Positions 16,461 through 24,413 are shown, numbered from the stretch's first letter. The stretch is DNA of 64,000 bases from Gaiellasilicea sp037720595 (GCA_037720595.1 JBBJLW010000012.1:1-64000), one strand, 5' to 3'. Notes: a model not told the origin generated them from the sequence alone. Program-made: numbers and translations.

Positions 16461-17063
16461 GTGCGCTTCCGGCGTAGCCCGATCCTCGTCGCAGCTCTTG
16501 TTGTGCTGTCAGCCGCGGGCGTTCTTGTCGCAGCACTTGCCAACTCGCTCACCTCGTCAGACTCGCGGGAGGCGGCGCGGTCAGGTGAGAGCGTGACGCT
16601 CGATGATCGGTCGGGGACTCAGCCAGAAAACGAGTTGCACGCAGCAGCGGTTGCGACCTGCGGTCGCGGCACGTTTACCCTGCACTTCAATGCTGAAGGT
16701 GCCGCTGTCGTTCGCAAAGCCGGCAAAGTCGTAGCGCGAGCCTCTGTCGTGGTTCGGGACCTCGCGTGCGACTCTCCCGTTCGGACGGTCATCCAAACCG
16801 CTGACGGATACCCGTGGCATGGCGATCTAGCTGCTGTCACGTACGAAGCATCGGTGGTCACGTGCCAGACCGACGCACCGCTAGAGATTGTCGTCTACCC
16901 GACGATCGACGCACGCGGCGCGCCGACAGGCAGCGTGTTGCTCGTGGCACACCCGACGACAAAGCGGATCATCGCTTCGGCGGTGTTGCTAGAGCCGGAT
17001 CCGACTGCTTCGCCAGGCACGTCCCGGCTCTACAGCGATCCGGCCAACTGCACGCGGACTTGA
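16461..17063 (+). CDS. secreted or membrane-anchored protein, unknown function
   Basis: A 200-aa protein from a GTG start with an N-terminal hydrophobic segment (ILVAALVVLSAAGVLVAALA, residues about 8-27) acting as a signal peptide or anchor. The exported part contains four Cys (ATCGRG, DLACDS, VVTCQT, PANCTR), suggesting two disulfides. No family recognised. The stop lies 9 bp before R20. Confidence 0.68.
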   Translation: MRFRRSPILVAALVVLSAAGVLVAALANSLTSSDSREAARSGESVTLDDRSGTQPENELHAAAVATCGRGTFTLHFNAEGAAVVRKAGKVVARASVVVRDLACDSPVRTVIQTADGYPWHGDLAAVTYEASVVTCQTDAPLEIVVYPTIDARGAPTGSVLLVAHPTTKRIIASAVLLEPDPTASPGTSRLYSDPANCTRT

Positions 17064-17072
17064 ATCACTACG

Positions 17073-17107
17073 CGTTCAGGGGACACTGCCGCACGCTGGC
17101 CCAGGTC
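17073..17107 (+). repeat. array repeat R20
   Basis: CGTTCAGGGGACACTGCCGC then ACGCTGGCCCAGGTC; 9 bp after the preceding stop. Confidence 0.9.
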
Positions 17108-17136
17108 AGGATGCGCGCCCCACCTAGCGCCTCGGC

Positions 17137-17745
17137 TCAGATACCGAAGAGCGGCCCAGCCGGATAGAGCCTGCCGCGCGACCAAAGCCCAGCGTTGCAC
17201 GACCGGAAGCGCGTAGGGCGCGTGGAGGCCTGCGGCCCAGTCCACGTCGCCCGTAGCGCGAGACAGTTCGCCGGCCGCTTCGGCGCGCGACGCGATAACT
17301 GCGGCCGGTTGAACGCGAGTTCGATTGCGACTGCTCCATTCGACTCGACGATGCCAGGTCTCTGGCCGACGATAAGACTCCTGAGGACGGTTGGCTCGCC
17401 AGCCAGCACCGGCAGGCGCGCCAGCCGGATCGCAACCGCATCGGCAAGACGCCCGCAAGCTCCGAGGACGGTTCGATCCCATGAGGAGCACGCAACACCT
17501 GAGTCGGGGAAGAATCGCGCCGGCCGCGCTGGGACACCTTTCTCCATCAGCGGATAAAGGAGGACGAATCCGCCTGACGGCGCAGTGTCCACAGGAGTCG
17601 TCTGCAGGGACTCCCACCCAAGGCCTCGCAACTCAACGTACGCCCCGCCGGCACCGACCGCCACAACCTTCGTCAGCGTCTTCGCGTTGGCAGATGGGAC
17701 CGCGAGAAGCGCGACCGCGACTGTCAGCGCCAGTACGACACGCAC
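17137..17745 (-). CDS. secreted protein, unknown function
   Basis: A 202-aa protein from a GTG start with a clear signal peptide (LALTVAVALLAVPSANA-K, cleavage near residue 21). The exported part has four Cys (GVACSS, LGACGR, ANCLAL, RSCNAG), likely two disulfides, and conserved-looking GGFVLLYPLMEKGVP. I do not recognise it. It lies between R20 and R21. Confidence 0.68.
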   Translation of the reverse strand: MRVVLALTVAVALLAVPSANAKTLTKVVAVGAGGAYVELRGLGWESLQTTPVDTAPSGGFVLLYPLMEKGVPARPARFFPDSGVACSSWDRTVLGACGRLADAVAIRLARLPVLAGEPTVLRSLIVGQRPGIVESNGAVAIELAFNRPQLSRRAPKRPANCLALRATWTGPQASTRPTRFRSCNAGLWSRGRLYPAGPLFGI

Positions 17746-17789
17746 GTGCGAAGTGTAGCGATCGCAAGGACGCGAAGCAGCCCGCCGAT

Positions 17790-17824
17790 CGTCAGGCGTG
17801 AGTCGCGAACACTCGCGCAGCCAA
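17790..17824 (+). repeat. array repeat R21
   Basis: CGTCAGGCGTGAGTCGCGAA then CACTCGCGCAGCCAA; the left stem is GCG/CGC. Confidence 0.85.
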
Positions 17825-17901
17825 GCGACGTGCTGCCGGGCGCACCGTCTACACACACATGCTGGCAACCGGTTACGTGTCGGGCATACAGTGGCGTGAG
17901 C

Positions 17902-18408
17902 ATGGATCTCGTGATCCTCACGCCGGGCTCTGCGTCCACTTATCAGCAGGCGCTACGCGTGTACTACGGCGAGCAGGCCGGGGTGCCGGACGAAGAGAGA
18001 CTTAGCGCGCTGGCTCGTGAGATCGACACGATGTTTGGTGCACCTGACTGGCCATTCACGGGCGACCCCATCGTGCTGGGCGACCACGTTGAGCTAGTCA
18101 TCGCTCACGAGCGCTGGGTGGAAGTCATACCCAAGATCTGTGATTGTGCGCACCGGCTTGGTCTGGTCGTTCTCGACCCCCAGAGTGAGCGTCTACTGCC
18201 TCCAGGAGCCGACGCCTCGTCGATCGCCGCACTAGGGACGATAGAGCGCCGGGATCGAGGGGTTGAGGTTGTTGTCCACTACCCCGATGGGACCGCGGTC
18301 GACATGGGGGTCGTACATGACGACTCATGGAGCTGGCCGCGACAGCGCTACGCGAATCTGCGGCTGCGTCTTCGCTTTATGTCGGAAGCCTTGCGTCGCC
18401 GCTCCTGA
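17902..18408 (+). CDS. cytoplasmic protein, unknown function
   Basis: A 168-aa soluble protein starting MDLVILTPGSASTYQQAL. It contains WPFTGDPIVLGDHVELVIAH and HRLGLVVLDPQSERLLPP, a layout seen in small immunity-type or housekeeping hypothetical proteins that sense a ligand through an alpha/beta fold; I cannot name the family. No signal peptide or transmembrane helix. It ends 29 bp before R22. Confidence 0.7.
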   Translation: MDLVILTPGSASTYQQALRVYYGEQAGVPDEERLSALAREIDTMFGAPDWPFTGDPIVLGDHVELVIAHERWVEVIPKICDCAHRLGLVVLDPQSERLLPPGADASSIAALGTIERRDRGVEVVVHYPDGTAVDMGVVHDDSWSWPRQRYANLRLRLRFMSEALRRRS

Positions 18409-18437
18409 CGTGCTCCCGTAGACGCGCAGGCGCAGGA

Positions 18438-18472
18438 TCGCGCCCGACGCTCCCCGGACGCTGGCCCAAGCG
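18438..18472 (+). repeat. array repeat R22 (left half degraded)
   Basis: The right half CGGACGCTGGCCCAAGCGG is well kept; the left half (TCGCGCCCGACGCTCC) is degraded. It is the last copy before a 2.9-kb stretch without repeats. Confidence 0.75.
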
Positions 18473-18497
18473 GTGCGTTCTACGTCTGGAGAACCGG

Positions 18498-18899
18498 TTA
18501 CTGTCGGAGACACTCTGTGACGCGCTGCCTGTCCTTCGGGGCGGCAGGAGCGCTGCGCCAGACCAACACGACATTTCTTCGCCGCTCACCGAACGCACCG
18601 AGGGGCCGACGTTGCCTTCGCGACTCGGCCAAGAGGTGCGGCTCAACATACGCGAACGCCCGCTTCGCATCGCTCGTAGAGCTAAATCGGAGTGTGCCCG
18701 CTATCAAGTCGAACCCTCCGGTCTTGTCTTCCCAAGTGAACTCGAACTCCGAAGCGCCGTCGTCGTCCTTGTAGATCGGGGAAACCCGCGCCCCATCCTT
18801 CCGAAGACACTCAGCGCTAGCGGAGGCACCGAATGAGCTTGATTCACACCCACCGAGCGCCGTGAGGATTAAGGCGGGAAGAAGGAGGAATCCGCGCAC
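18498..18899 (-). CDS. small lipoprotein, unknown function
   Basis: A 133-aa protein with signal peptide MRGFLLLPALILTALGGC, predicting lipidation at Cys18. The exported part carries SPIYKDDDGASEFEFTWEDK and FSSTSDAKRAFAYVEPHL, an alternating strand-helix pattern, and a Cys near the C-terminus. No family recognised. Confidence 0.7.
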   Translation of the reverse strand: MRGFLLLPALILTALGGCESSSFGASASAECLRKDGARVSPIYKDDDGASEFEFTWEDKTGGFDLIAGTLRFSSTSDAKRAFAYVEPHLLAESRRQRRPLGAFGERRRNVVLVWRSAPAAPKDRQRVTECLRQ

Positions 18900-18974
18900 G
18901 ATGCACAGTCTGCCCCGTGCTCGCTCACGTTAACTGTCTGCGCAAGGGACGCGCGATCCCTCTGACCCGATCCC

Positions 18975-19198
18975 CTACGGAACCGACGAAGCCGCTTCCG
19001 CGCTGCGGCACCGAACCGGTTGTGGGTCGCCGACCTGACCTACGTTCGCACCTGGTCCGGGTTCGTCTACGTCGCGTTCATCACCGACGTCTACTCCCGC
19101 ACGATCGTCGGCTGGCAAGCGTCCAGGTCGCTGCGTTCTGATCTTGCGCTGGACGCCCTCGAGCAGGCGATCTGGGCTCGCGAGCGGTTCACATCCCA
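18975..19198 (+). pseudogene. IS3 transposase remnant
   Basis: Translation of about 65 codons (FRAAAPNRLWVADLTYVRTW, then ITDVYSRTIVGWQASRSLRS) is identical or nearly so to the middle of the OrfB encoded by the intact IS3 at 28.2-29.5 kb, including its first catalytic Asp. Directly after LEQAIWAR the sequence jumps to GAGCGGTTCAC, the terminal inverted repeat of that IS. So this copy has lost its 5' part and everything between mid-orfB and the right end. Confidence 0.88.
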
Positions 19199-19689
19199 GG
19201 CGAGACCGAGCTAGGGCATGCCACGCGCTCCGAGGTTGCCGGAACACGGTTTACGGCTGCGCAGTCTTGCACATCATTACCAGTGAATTGAAGACTTCTC
19301 TCAGCGACAGAGTTGTCGCAGACTTCGATGCTTTGACCGAGTACCTGTTCTCCTTCGGGCGCCAGATCATTGATGAGTTTGCCGAACTCGTCCCCTTCGG
19401 AGCTGTCATCCGGCCAACCGGCGAGCTTGAGCCACTCGGAGCCGATCCTGGCCTGGACGGGACGGTCCGGGAAGCTATGGAACTGCTCGAGAGCGCTGTC
19501 ACCGAGCGAGCATTCGGGGAAGTCCGAGCCGTCGGCATTTGCGCGGACGCAACGCAAACTGGGCCGGGGCCGCCAACGGATGTTCTTCAGGCCCATCTTG
19601 AGCATGTCGACGGAGCCGCAAGCGATGTCTGGCTTCCCTACCGGCGTAGGAGGTTCCGCGGCGTTTCGTACGGCGAAGTCGCGGCGCAA
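19189..19689 (-). pseudogene. gene fragment, possibly methyltransferase-like
   Basis: The reading frame contains convincing protein-like sequence (DIACGSVDMLKMGLKNIRW, then LRCVRANADGSDFPECSL, then EWLKLAGWPDDSSEGDEFGK). The DIACGS-DML and RANADGSDFP pattern recalls motifs I and II of class I SAM methyltransferases, but the N-terminal part and a normal start are missing, and the frame runs into the gamma-glutamyltransferase fragment. I treat it as a remnant; the family assignment is weak. Confidence 0.4.
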
Positions 19690-19714
19690 AAATCAGCCCG
19701 CCGAATCCTCGCTT

Positions 19715-20191
19715 AGCGAGATCGGGGTTGCGAAGCGTCGTCCCGACGTCGCGCGGCGTCCCGTCCGCGTCCAAGTAGAGGGCGGCGGTCGCAGGGACAT
19801 CGTCGAAGTAGTCGCGGTTGCCGTTCACCTGGTCGAAGAACGTCTGGTCGATCACGAAGCCGTTCCGCGCGACTCGAATCGCGGGCGCAAGCGCCTGCGC
19901 GAGGGTGACCTTCCTGCTGCCGTAGCGCCGCAGCGTCTCGGCCCATCGGACGGTGCCCGGCACACCGACGGAGAGACCGCTGTAGCGGGCGTCGCTGAAT
20001 GCCAGCGCGCGGCCGTTCTCCATGAAGGAGTCCGGCTTCATCGCCGCCGGCGCCTTCTCACGCTGGTCGAGCGTGAAGACGTGCGGGTTCGCCTTAGGCT
20101 TCTTCGGGCCCTCGTAGTAAACGAGGAAGCCGCCACCGCCTATTCCACAAGAGAACGGCTCCGTAACGCCGAGGACGGCGGCTGCGGCAAT
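19715..20191 (-). pseudogene. gamma-glutamyltransferase, N-terminal fragment
   Basis: About 159 codons match the early part of gamma-glutamyltranspeptidases: LGVTEPFSCGIGGGGFLVYY, TLDQREKAPAAM, GLSVGVPGTVRWAETLRRYG and the NPDLA block. The first part of the protein (before the AAAAVLGV block) and the entire catalytic small subunit with its nucleophilic Thr are missing. Both ends run into unrelated sequence, so it cannot encode a functional enzyme. Confidence 0.85.
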
Positions 20192-20669
20192 GGGGAAGTC
20201 TTTTGCGGCGCGCAATCCCCGCGAAGGCCCGTACGCGTGGTGGGGGTGGAGCAACAACACTGGCCCGGAGCTACTCCCGAACGTCCCTGCCGCCGCCCTT
20301 CATGAGTTGTTAGATGCAGTACAGGAGGAGGTTCTCAGCGCCGATGCGTCGCTCGCCCGCTTCGTTCCAGCGCGGGGAGCGTCGCCCTGGATCCGCGACG
20401 GCGGCGAATGGTGGCCGCTGCCCCCAAACGGGTAGTCCAAGCCAACCTACCCCGATAGGCGGCGAGGCGGTTCGTTCGCCCTACTTCGGAGGCCGCGGTG
20501 GGGGTACAGTTGCGCGTTGCGGGGGGGGTAAGGGTTACCGGAGTGCCAAGAAGATGTGGCTATTAGCAGGTACTTTCATTTCGCAGAAAGGCACTAGGTA
20601 TCGGAGACCTAGGCACGCCGTAGTAGAGCCTGCCTGGGACCAGTCCAGGCGGTCAGCGCACCACGCGCC
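20192..20669. other. 478-bp stretch without an intact gene
   Basis: A short + strand frame ending at 20435 (LPNVPAAALHELLDAVQEEV, then SPWIRDGGEWWPLPPNG) looks like the C-terminal end of a lost protein. GGAGCAAC followed shortly by ACACTGGCCC at about 20249-20269 resembles the junction of an IS110 right end with the array repeat and may be a scar. Nothing else is evident; the remainder contains a G-rich run near 20520. Confidence 0.5.
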
Positions 20670-21323
20670 CTAGAGCGGCCCAAGCTGCGGAGGCGGCGAG
20701 CCGCCGAAGAACTCTTGGAGGCCGTGGAGAGCCATCATGAGCAAGCCCTGCACCACTTCCTGCGGCAGGATGCCCGAACCAAGGAACACGAACAGCACCC
20801 CGAGGAAGCGGAAGCGCCAGTCGACTCGGCCGAGACGTGCCACGCTCATCCTGAGTCCCTTGAACTCCTCCTCCAGGACTAAGGTCTGCTTCTGCGTAAG
20901 CGCGTGCGTCCTCTTCACCCAATCCTTGATCTCTTCGAGTTGGGCCACGATCTGGGCCTGCTCGTCTGGTGTGAAGGGCGTGTTCTCGGCCTCGTCAGGC
21001 GTCTGGCTGAGGAGTTCGCGCTGACGTTGAAGCTCGGCCAGCAAATCCGGCGTTTCGAGGTCTCTCTTGACCTTGCTGACCCAGCGCTCGACCGATTCCT
21101 CCACCTGCGGAAAGGAGATCGGGCGTATCGGCCAAGGCGATGAGTCACCGACCACATAGCTCCCTTTCCAATCGCCCCACGGCCCGTGGAGAGTCAAGCG
21201 CGACTCAGACCAACGGTGTGCGATCTGGATCCCGTCGTCCTCGAAGGCGAAGTCGAACTGCCCCGGATCGACCCCGCCTGCCTGCACGGCTTCGATGATC
21301 GAATTCCGAAACAATTTTTCCAT
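20670..21323 (-). CDS. tail-anchored membrane protein, unknown function
   Basis: A 217-aa protein starting MEKLFRNSIIEAVQAGG. Residues about 1-90 form a compact domain (FDFAFEDDGIQIAHRWSESR), residues about 95-160 are strongly helical and charged (coiled-coil-like, VAQLEEIKDWVKRTHALTQK), and a hydrophobic segment FRFLGVLFVFLGSGILP lies near residue 180. This layout suggests a membrane-associated sensor or adaptor. No family recognised. Its start is about 80 bp before R23. Confidence 0.65.
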   Translation of the reverse strand: MEKLFRNSIIEAVQAGGVDPGQFDFAFEDDGIQIAHRWSESRLTLHGPWGDWKGSYVVGDSSPWPIRPISFPQVEESVERWVSKVKRDLETPDLLAELQRQRELLSQTPDEAENTPFTPDEQAQIVAQLEEIKDWVKRTHALTQKQTLVLEEEFKGLRMSVARLGRVDWRFRFLGVLFVFLGSGILPQEVVQGLLMMALHGLQEFFGGSPPPQLGPL

Positions 21324-21401
21324 TCGCACGCACCCAGCGTATCGGCGTCGTCAGTCGGGTCTTGCCACTGACAACCCGCGCTGCTTGAGGCTGGCGGCTG
21401 G

Positions 21402-21437
21402 CGCTCAGGGGACATTCCCGGACGCTGGCCCAGGCGA
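21402..21437 (+). repeat. array repeat R23 (consensus form)
   Basis: GCTCAGGGGACATTCCC then GGACGCTGGCCCAGGCGAA; the array resumes here. Confidence 0.95.
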
Positions 21438-21524
21438 ACGCTTAGGACGATCCCAACCAAAGCAGGACGATTGCAGGATCTAACGAGCGCGAGCATGGCG
21501 CGGCCAACGACGGTGAGCACTTGC

Positions 21525-22010
21525 TTAATTTGCTAAGCGAAGCAATTCGTCGACCACTTCGTTGAGAGGCTGGGTGGCGTCTATATCTATCGCTCCGGCC
21601 GGTCTCTCGTCGCCCCGATTTAGCCTGAGCATAAGTTCGACTCCCTCTTGGCCAAGCGGCCAGTCGTCATCGGTGCGCTCTTGGAGACGGCGACGCATAG
21701 TGTCATCGTCGATGCGGAGGTTGAATATCTTGGTGAAATAGGGCAGAAAGCGGTCGCGATTACGGCTGCTTCCACAGACAAATAACAATTCTGGTTCCGG
21801 GCTTTCGAGTTCGCTGACAGCTTTTTGCTGGTCCCACATAAAGTTGTCGTGATGAATGGGCCCACCTGAGAGACCGGTGTCAGGGTCGGGATGGTAGGCC
21901 CAAGCACGGTCGGTACTGATGGCCTTGTAGCCGCGTCTGATCAGCTCCTCGTAGACCGAGGATTTACCGGCACCGGATAAGCCCTCCACTAAATAGTTCC
22001 ATTTAGCCAT
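21525..22010 (-). CDS. small P-loop kinase-like protein
   Basis: A 161-aa protein with Walker A VEGLSGAGKSSV (residues 8-19), a DRAWAY segment near 34 that could bind substrate, and the dinucleotide-kinase-like lid region MRRRLQERTDDDWPL. It resembles shikimate/adenylate kinase-fold hypothetical proteins. Its base composition is noticeably lower in G+C than neighbouring units, suggesting a different source. Substrate unknown. Confidence 0.75.
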   Translation of the reverse strand: MAKWNYLVEGLSGAGKSSVYEELIRRGYKAISTDRAWAYHPDPDTGLSGGPIHHDNFMWDQQKAVSELESPEPELLFVCGSSRNRDRFLPYFTKIFNLRIDDDTMRRRLQERTDDDWPLGQEGVELMLRLNRGDERPAGAIDIDATQPLNEVVDELLRLAN

Positions 22011-22034
22011 GCACCCGCGTAACCTATCCAGATC

Positions 22035-22055
22035 GTTCAGGGGACATTCCCGAAC
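22035..22055 (+). repeat. array repeat R24, left half
   Basis: GTTCAGGGGACATTCCCGAA followed by C. It is interrupted by IS110-A; the right half resumes at 23303. Rejoining both halves at the AC dinucleotide gives a normal repeat of the GAACACT variant. Confidence 0.93.
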
Positions 22056-22104
22056 TCACTGTCATCGTCATGCCCGTGGTGGCGTCTGATGAACGACGCA
22101 GACT

Positions 22105-22260
22105 CGGGTTGGCGGCGGCTGACTCTATTCCCGGATGTCGCCCCCGGAGGGTTGACTTGCCAGCGTTGTGTCGCCGCCGCCTTCCCGAGACCGTCGAGTG
22201 TGACCTGATAGGAGCGTGGCTTCGCCCCGATTGAGGCCTGTCCGCTCGCCGGTCGCCCCC
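22105..22260 (+). ncRNA. predicted IS110 bridge RNA
   Basis: Two stem-loops precede the transposase. The first is closed by a perfect 9-bp stem, GGCGGCGGC (22111-22119) with GCCGCCGCC (22173-22181). Its loop carries ATTCCCGGA (22127-22135), identical to the left half of the array repeat, and GCCAGCGT (22159-22166), the reverse complement of the repeat's right half ACGCTGGC. The second is closed by GACCG/CGGTC. Its loop carries ATAGGAGC (22208-22215), identical to the element's right end, and ATTGAG (22230-22235), complementary to the left end with one mismatch in this copy. This matches the target-binding and donor-binding loops of IS110 bridge RNAs. Exact ends are unknown. Confidence 0.85.
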
Positions 22261-22283
22261 GGTGCTTGGAGGAGGCGATCTGA

Positions 22284-23297
22284 ATGATCGTTGTTGGTGT
22301 CGACGTACACATGCAGTCGCTGACCGCGGTCGCCGTGGACGAGGCCGGTCGTGCGCTGGCGGAGTTAACGGCGGGCTCAGGTGGCGAGCTGCTGGCATGG
22401 GCCGACTCGCTCGAGTCGGAGCGACTGTGGGCGCTCGAGGACTGCCGCCAGCTGACCCGTGCGCTCGAGCGGATACTGGTCGCTGCGGGTGAGCGGCTGG
22501 TGCGGGTGCCGCCGAAGCTGATGGCACCCGAACGGCGGGCCGGCCGGATGCGCGGCAAGTCCGACCCGATCGATGCGCTCGCCGTCGCCAGGGCGGCGTT
22601 GCGGGAACCACGACTCGACTATCCGCGCCCAGGTGAGGACTGGCTGCGGGAGCTGAAGCTGCTCGTCGACCATCGCGACGACCTCGTCGATGAGCGCCGG
22701 CGCGCCCAGCAACGGCTGCGCTGGCACCTGCACGACCTCGACCCGCAGCTTGCGGTCCCGCCGGGTGCGCTCGACCGGCCGATCTGGCTCGACCGCATCG
22801 GCCGTCGGCTCGCACGGCAGGAGCAGACGGTGCAGGTGCGGATCTGCCGGGAGCTCGTCGGCCGCTGCCGCAGCCTCACCCGCACCATCCTCGCCCTCGA
22901 CCGCGAACTCGGCGCGCAGACAAGCGAAACGGCGCCAAGCCTGCTCGCCCTGCCCGGCTGCGGCGCCTTGAGCGCCGCGAAGCTGCTCGGCGAGATCGGC
23001 CCGATCGAACGCTTCGACACCGACGCCCAGCTCGCCCGTCATGCCGGCGTTGCTCCGCTCGAAGCGAGCTCAGGCAAGCACCAGCGCCACCGGCTCGACC
23101 GCGGCGGCAACCGCCAGCTCAACTGCGCTCTTCATCGAATCGCGATCACCCAGGCGCGTGTGCATCCGCCCGCGCGCGCCTACCTGGAGCGCAAACAGGC
23201 TGAGGGGAAAAGCCGTCGCGAAGCCATCCGCTGCCTCAAACGACAGCTCGCACGAACGGTCCACACCACCCTCAAAAACGGGCCGCCCTTGACATAG
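22284..23297 (+). CDS. IS110-family transposase
   Basis: A 337-aa DEDD recombinase: Asp7 in VVGVDVHMQSL, Glu52 in ALEDCRQLTR, Asp94/Asp97 in KSDPIDALA, a helical middle, and the C-terminal serine motif EASSGKHQRHR near residue 262. An AGGAGG box lies about 8 bp upstream of the ATG. Relative to the sister copy, the residue after DVH is Met instead of Lys; IS110 enzymes normally have Lys here, so activity could be affected. All catalytic acidic residues and the serine are intact. Confidence 0.95.
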   Translation: MIVVGVDVHMQSLTAVAVDEAGRALAELTAGSGGELLAWADSLESERLWALEDCRQLTRALERILVAAGERLVRVPPKLMAPERRAGRMRGKSDPIDALAVARAALREPRLDYPRPGEDWLRELKLLVDHRDDLVDERRRAQQRLRWHLHDLDPQLAVPPGALDRPIWLDRIGRRLARQEQTVQVRICRELVGRCRSLTRTILALDRELGAQTSETAPSLLALPGCGALSAAKLLGEIGPIERFDTDAQLARHAGVAPLEASSGKHQRHRLDRGGNRQLNCALHRIAITQARVHPPARAYLERKQAEGKSRREAIRCLKRQLARTVHTTLKNGPPLT

Positions 23298-23302
23298 GAG
23301 CA

Positions 23303-23318
23303 ACACTGGCCCAGGCAA
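23303..23318 (+). repeat. array repeat R24, right half
   Basis: ACACTGGCCCAGGCAA follows the IS110-A right end. Confidence 0.92.
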
Positions 23319-23340
23319 CGGCCGTATCGCCGCCTCGAGT

Positions 23341-23847
23341 TCAAGCACCCGAAGTCTGACCAGCTCCGCTCTCCCCATCCCAGTACCCGACGCCGCTCGT
23401 CCGTTTGACGATGAGGTCGTCGGCGTCGTTGCCCGTCCAGATGGCGATCTTGCCGCTGTCTGGGTACACGCTCGCCGCGACCTTGCTCGTGTTCGAGAAC
23501 ATCAGCACACGAGCCGTCGAGTCGGTGTCGTTGCGCACCAGGTGTGCGCCGTCGGGTCCGGGCGGGAAGAAGACAACGTCCCACGGCTCGAGCTCCTCCT
23601 CACCGTCCGGATGGCGCAAGGTCGGTCGCCCGTCGAGCACCAGGAGCCATTCCTCCTCCGGGTTCTCGTAGTGGTAGGGGCCGATTGCCTGTCCGGCGGG
23701 CAGCTCGTAGACGCTGGCGCCGGTGCCGGTTGCGCCCATGCGCGTGCCAAGCCTTGCGATGCCCGGGCGGAAGCCGTCCGGGAAGTCGGGGAAGTGTATG
23801 AAGTCGGGCGCGGCGATGTTGACTCGCCGAGTGGTTGTTTCGCTCAT
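23341..23847 (-). CDS. cupin domain protein
   Basis: A 168-aa single-domain cupin with motif 1 in GPYHYENPEEEWLLVLDGRP (residues about 60-79) and motif 2 in PWDVVFFPPGPDGAHLVRN (about 92-110). A DFIHFPDFPDGFRPGIARLG lead and the final KRTSGVGYWDGE are typical of the actinobacterial cupin_2 family. It is paralogous in layout to the cupin at 9.9 kb. A purine-rich ribosome binding site precedes the ATG. Substrate unknown. Confidence 0.87.
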   Translation of the reverse strand: MSETTTRRVNIAAPDFIHFPDFPDGFRPGIARLGTRMGATGTGASVYELPAGQAIGPYHYENPEEEWLLVLDGRPTLRHPDGEEELEPWDVVFFPPGPDGAHLVRNDTDSTARVLMFSNTSKVAASVYPDSGKIAIWTGNDADDLIVKRTSGVGYWDGESGAGQTSGA

Positions 23848-23917
23848 CTGCGCTCCCTTTCCATGTTGTCGATCGATAGGACTGCAGGGGGTCGCGTAAC
23901 TCATCGCTTCGGGTGGT

Positions 23918-23953
23918 CCCTCAGGGGACATTTACGAACACTCGCCCAGGCGA
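23918..23953 (+). repeat. array repeat R25
   Basis: CCTCAGGGGACATTTACGAA then CACTCGCCCAGGCGAG. Confidence 0.9.
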
Positions 23954-23972
23954 GAGGCTGGTCCCTCGGCTT

Positions 23973-24413
23973 CTAGCCGCTCCCGAGATTCTCTCGAATT
24001 GCGTCGGCGGTCTGGTCTTGATCGGACGCACTCAGTGATGGGACTCGCCACGGGGGGATGCCCCAGACACAACCTGGCAAGACAGTGTCGTCGGGGTAGC
24101 GGGGAATGACGTGAAGGTGAAAATGGAAAACGTCCTGCCCAGCTTCCTCGCCGTTGTTCTGCTTGAGATTCATCCCGGTCGCACCTAGCGCGGAGCGGGC
24201 GGCGTGGGCGAGTTGGCGGGCAGCACTCATGGCAGCTGTCGCCTCGTTCGGAAGGAGCGCCCAAAGATCGCGTCGATGTTCTCGGGTCACGATGAGCATG
24301 TGGCCCCGCGTCGCAGGCTTCTTGTCGAGGAACGCGACCACGTGTTCATTTGACATGACGATCCAGGAAGGTAAGTCGCCCGCCGCGATCTGACAGAAGA
24401 CGTATGCACTCAT
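23973..24413 (-). CDS. HIT family protein
   Basis: A 146-aa histidine-triad protein: start MSAYVFCQIAAG, central NEHVVAFLDKKPATRGHML, and the catalytic triad FHFHLHVIPR near residue 105. HIT proteins hydrolyse nucleotide phosphoramidates or AppppA-type substrates as homodimers. The first Cys replaces the usual zinc-site C-x-x-C, so zinc is probably not bound. It occupies one interval between R25 and R26. Confidence 0.92.
   Translation of the reverse strand: MSAYVFCQIAAGDLPSWIVMSNEHVVAFLDKKPATRGHMLIVTREHRRDLWALLPNEATAAMSAARQLAHAARSALGATGMNLKQNNGEEAGQDVFHFHLHVIPRYPDDTVLPGCVWGIPPWRVPSLSASDQDQTADAIRENLGSG

Larger units (their letters stand above)
22054..23304 (+). mobile_element. IS110-family element A (IS110-A)
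   Basis: A 1.25-kb element with no long terminal inverted repeats and no duplicated target beyond an AC dinucleotide present at both junctions (22054-22055 and 23303-23304), as expected for IS110. It holds about 230 bp of noncoding left end with a structured RNA, then one transposase gene whose stop is about 6 bp from the right boundary. It splits array repeat R24. The copy at 25.9-27.1 kb is nearly identical, the right-hand 600 bp essentially so. Confidence 0.93.
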
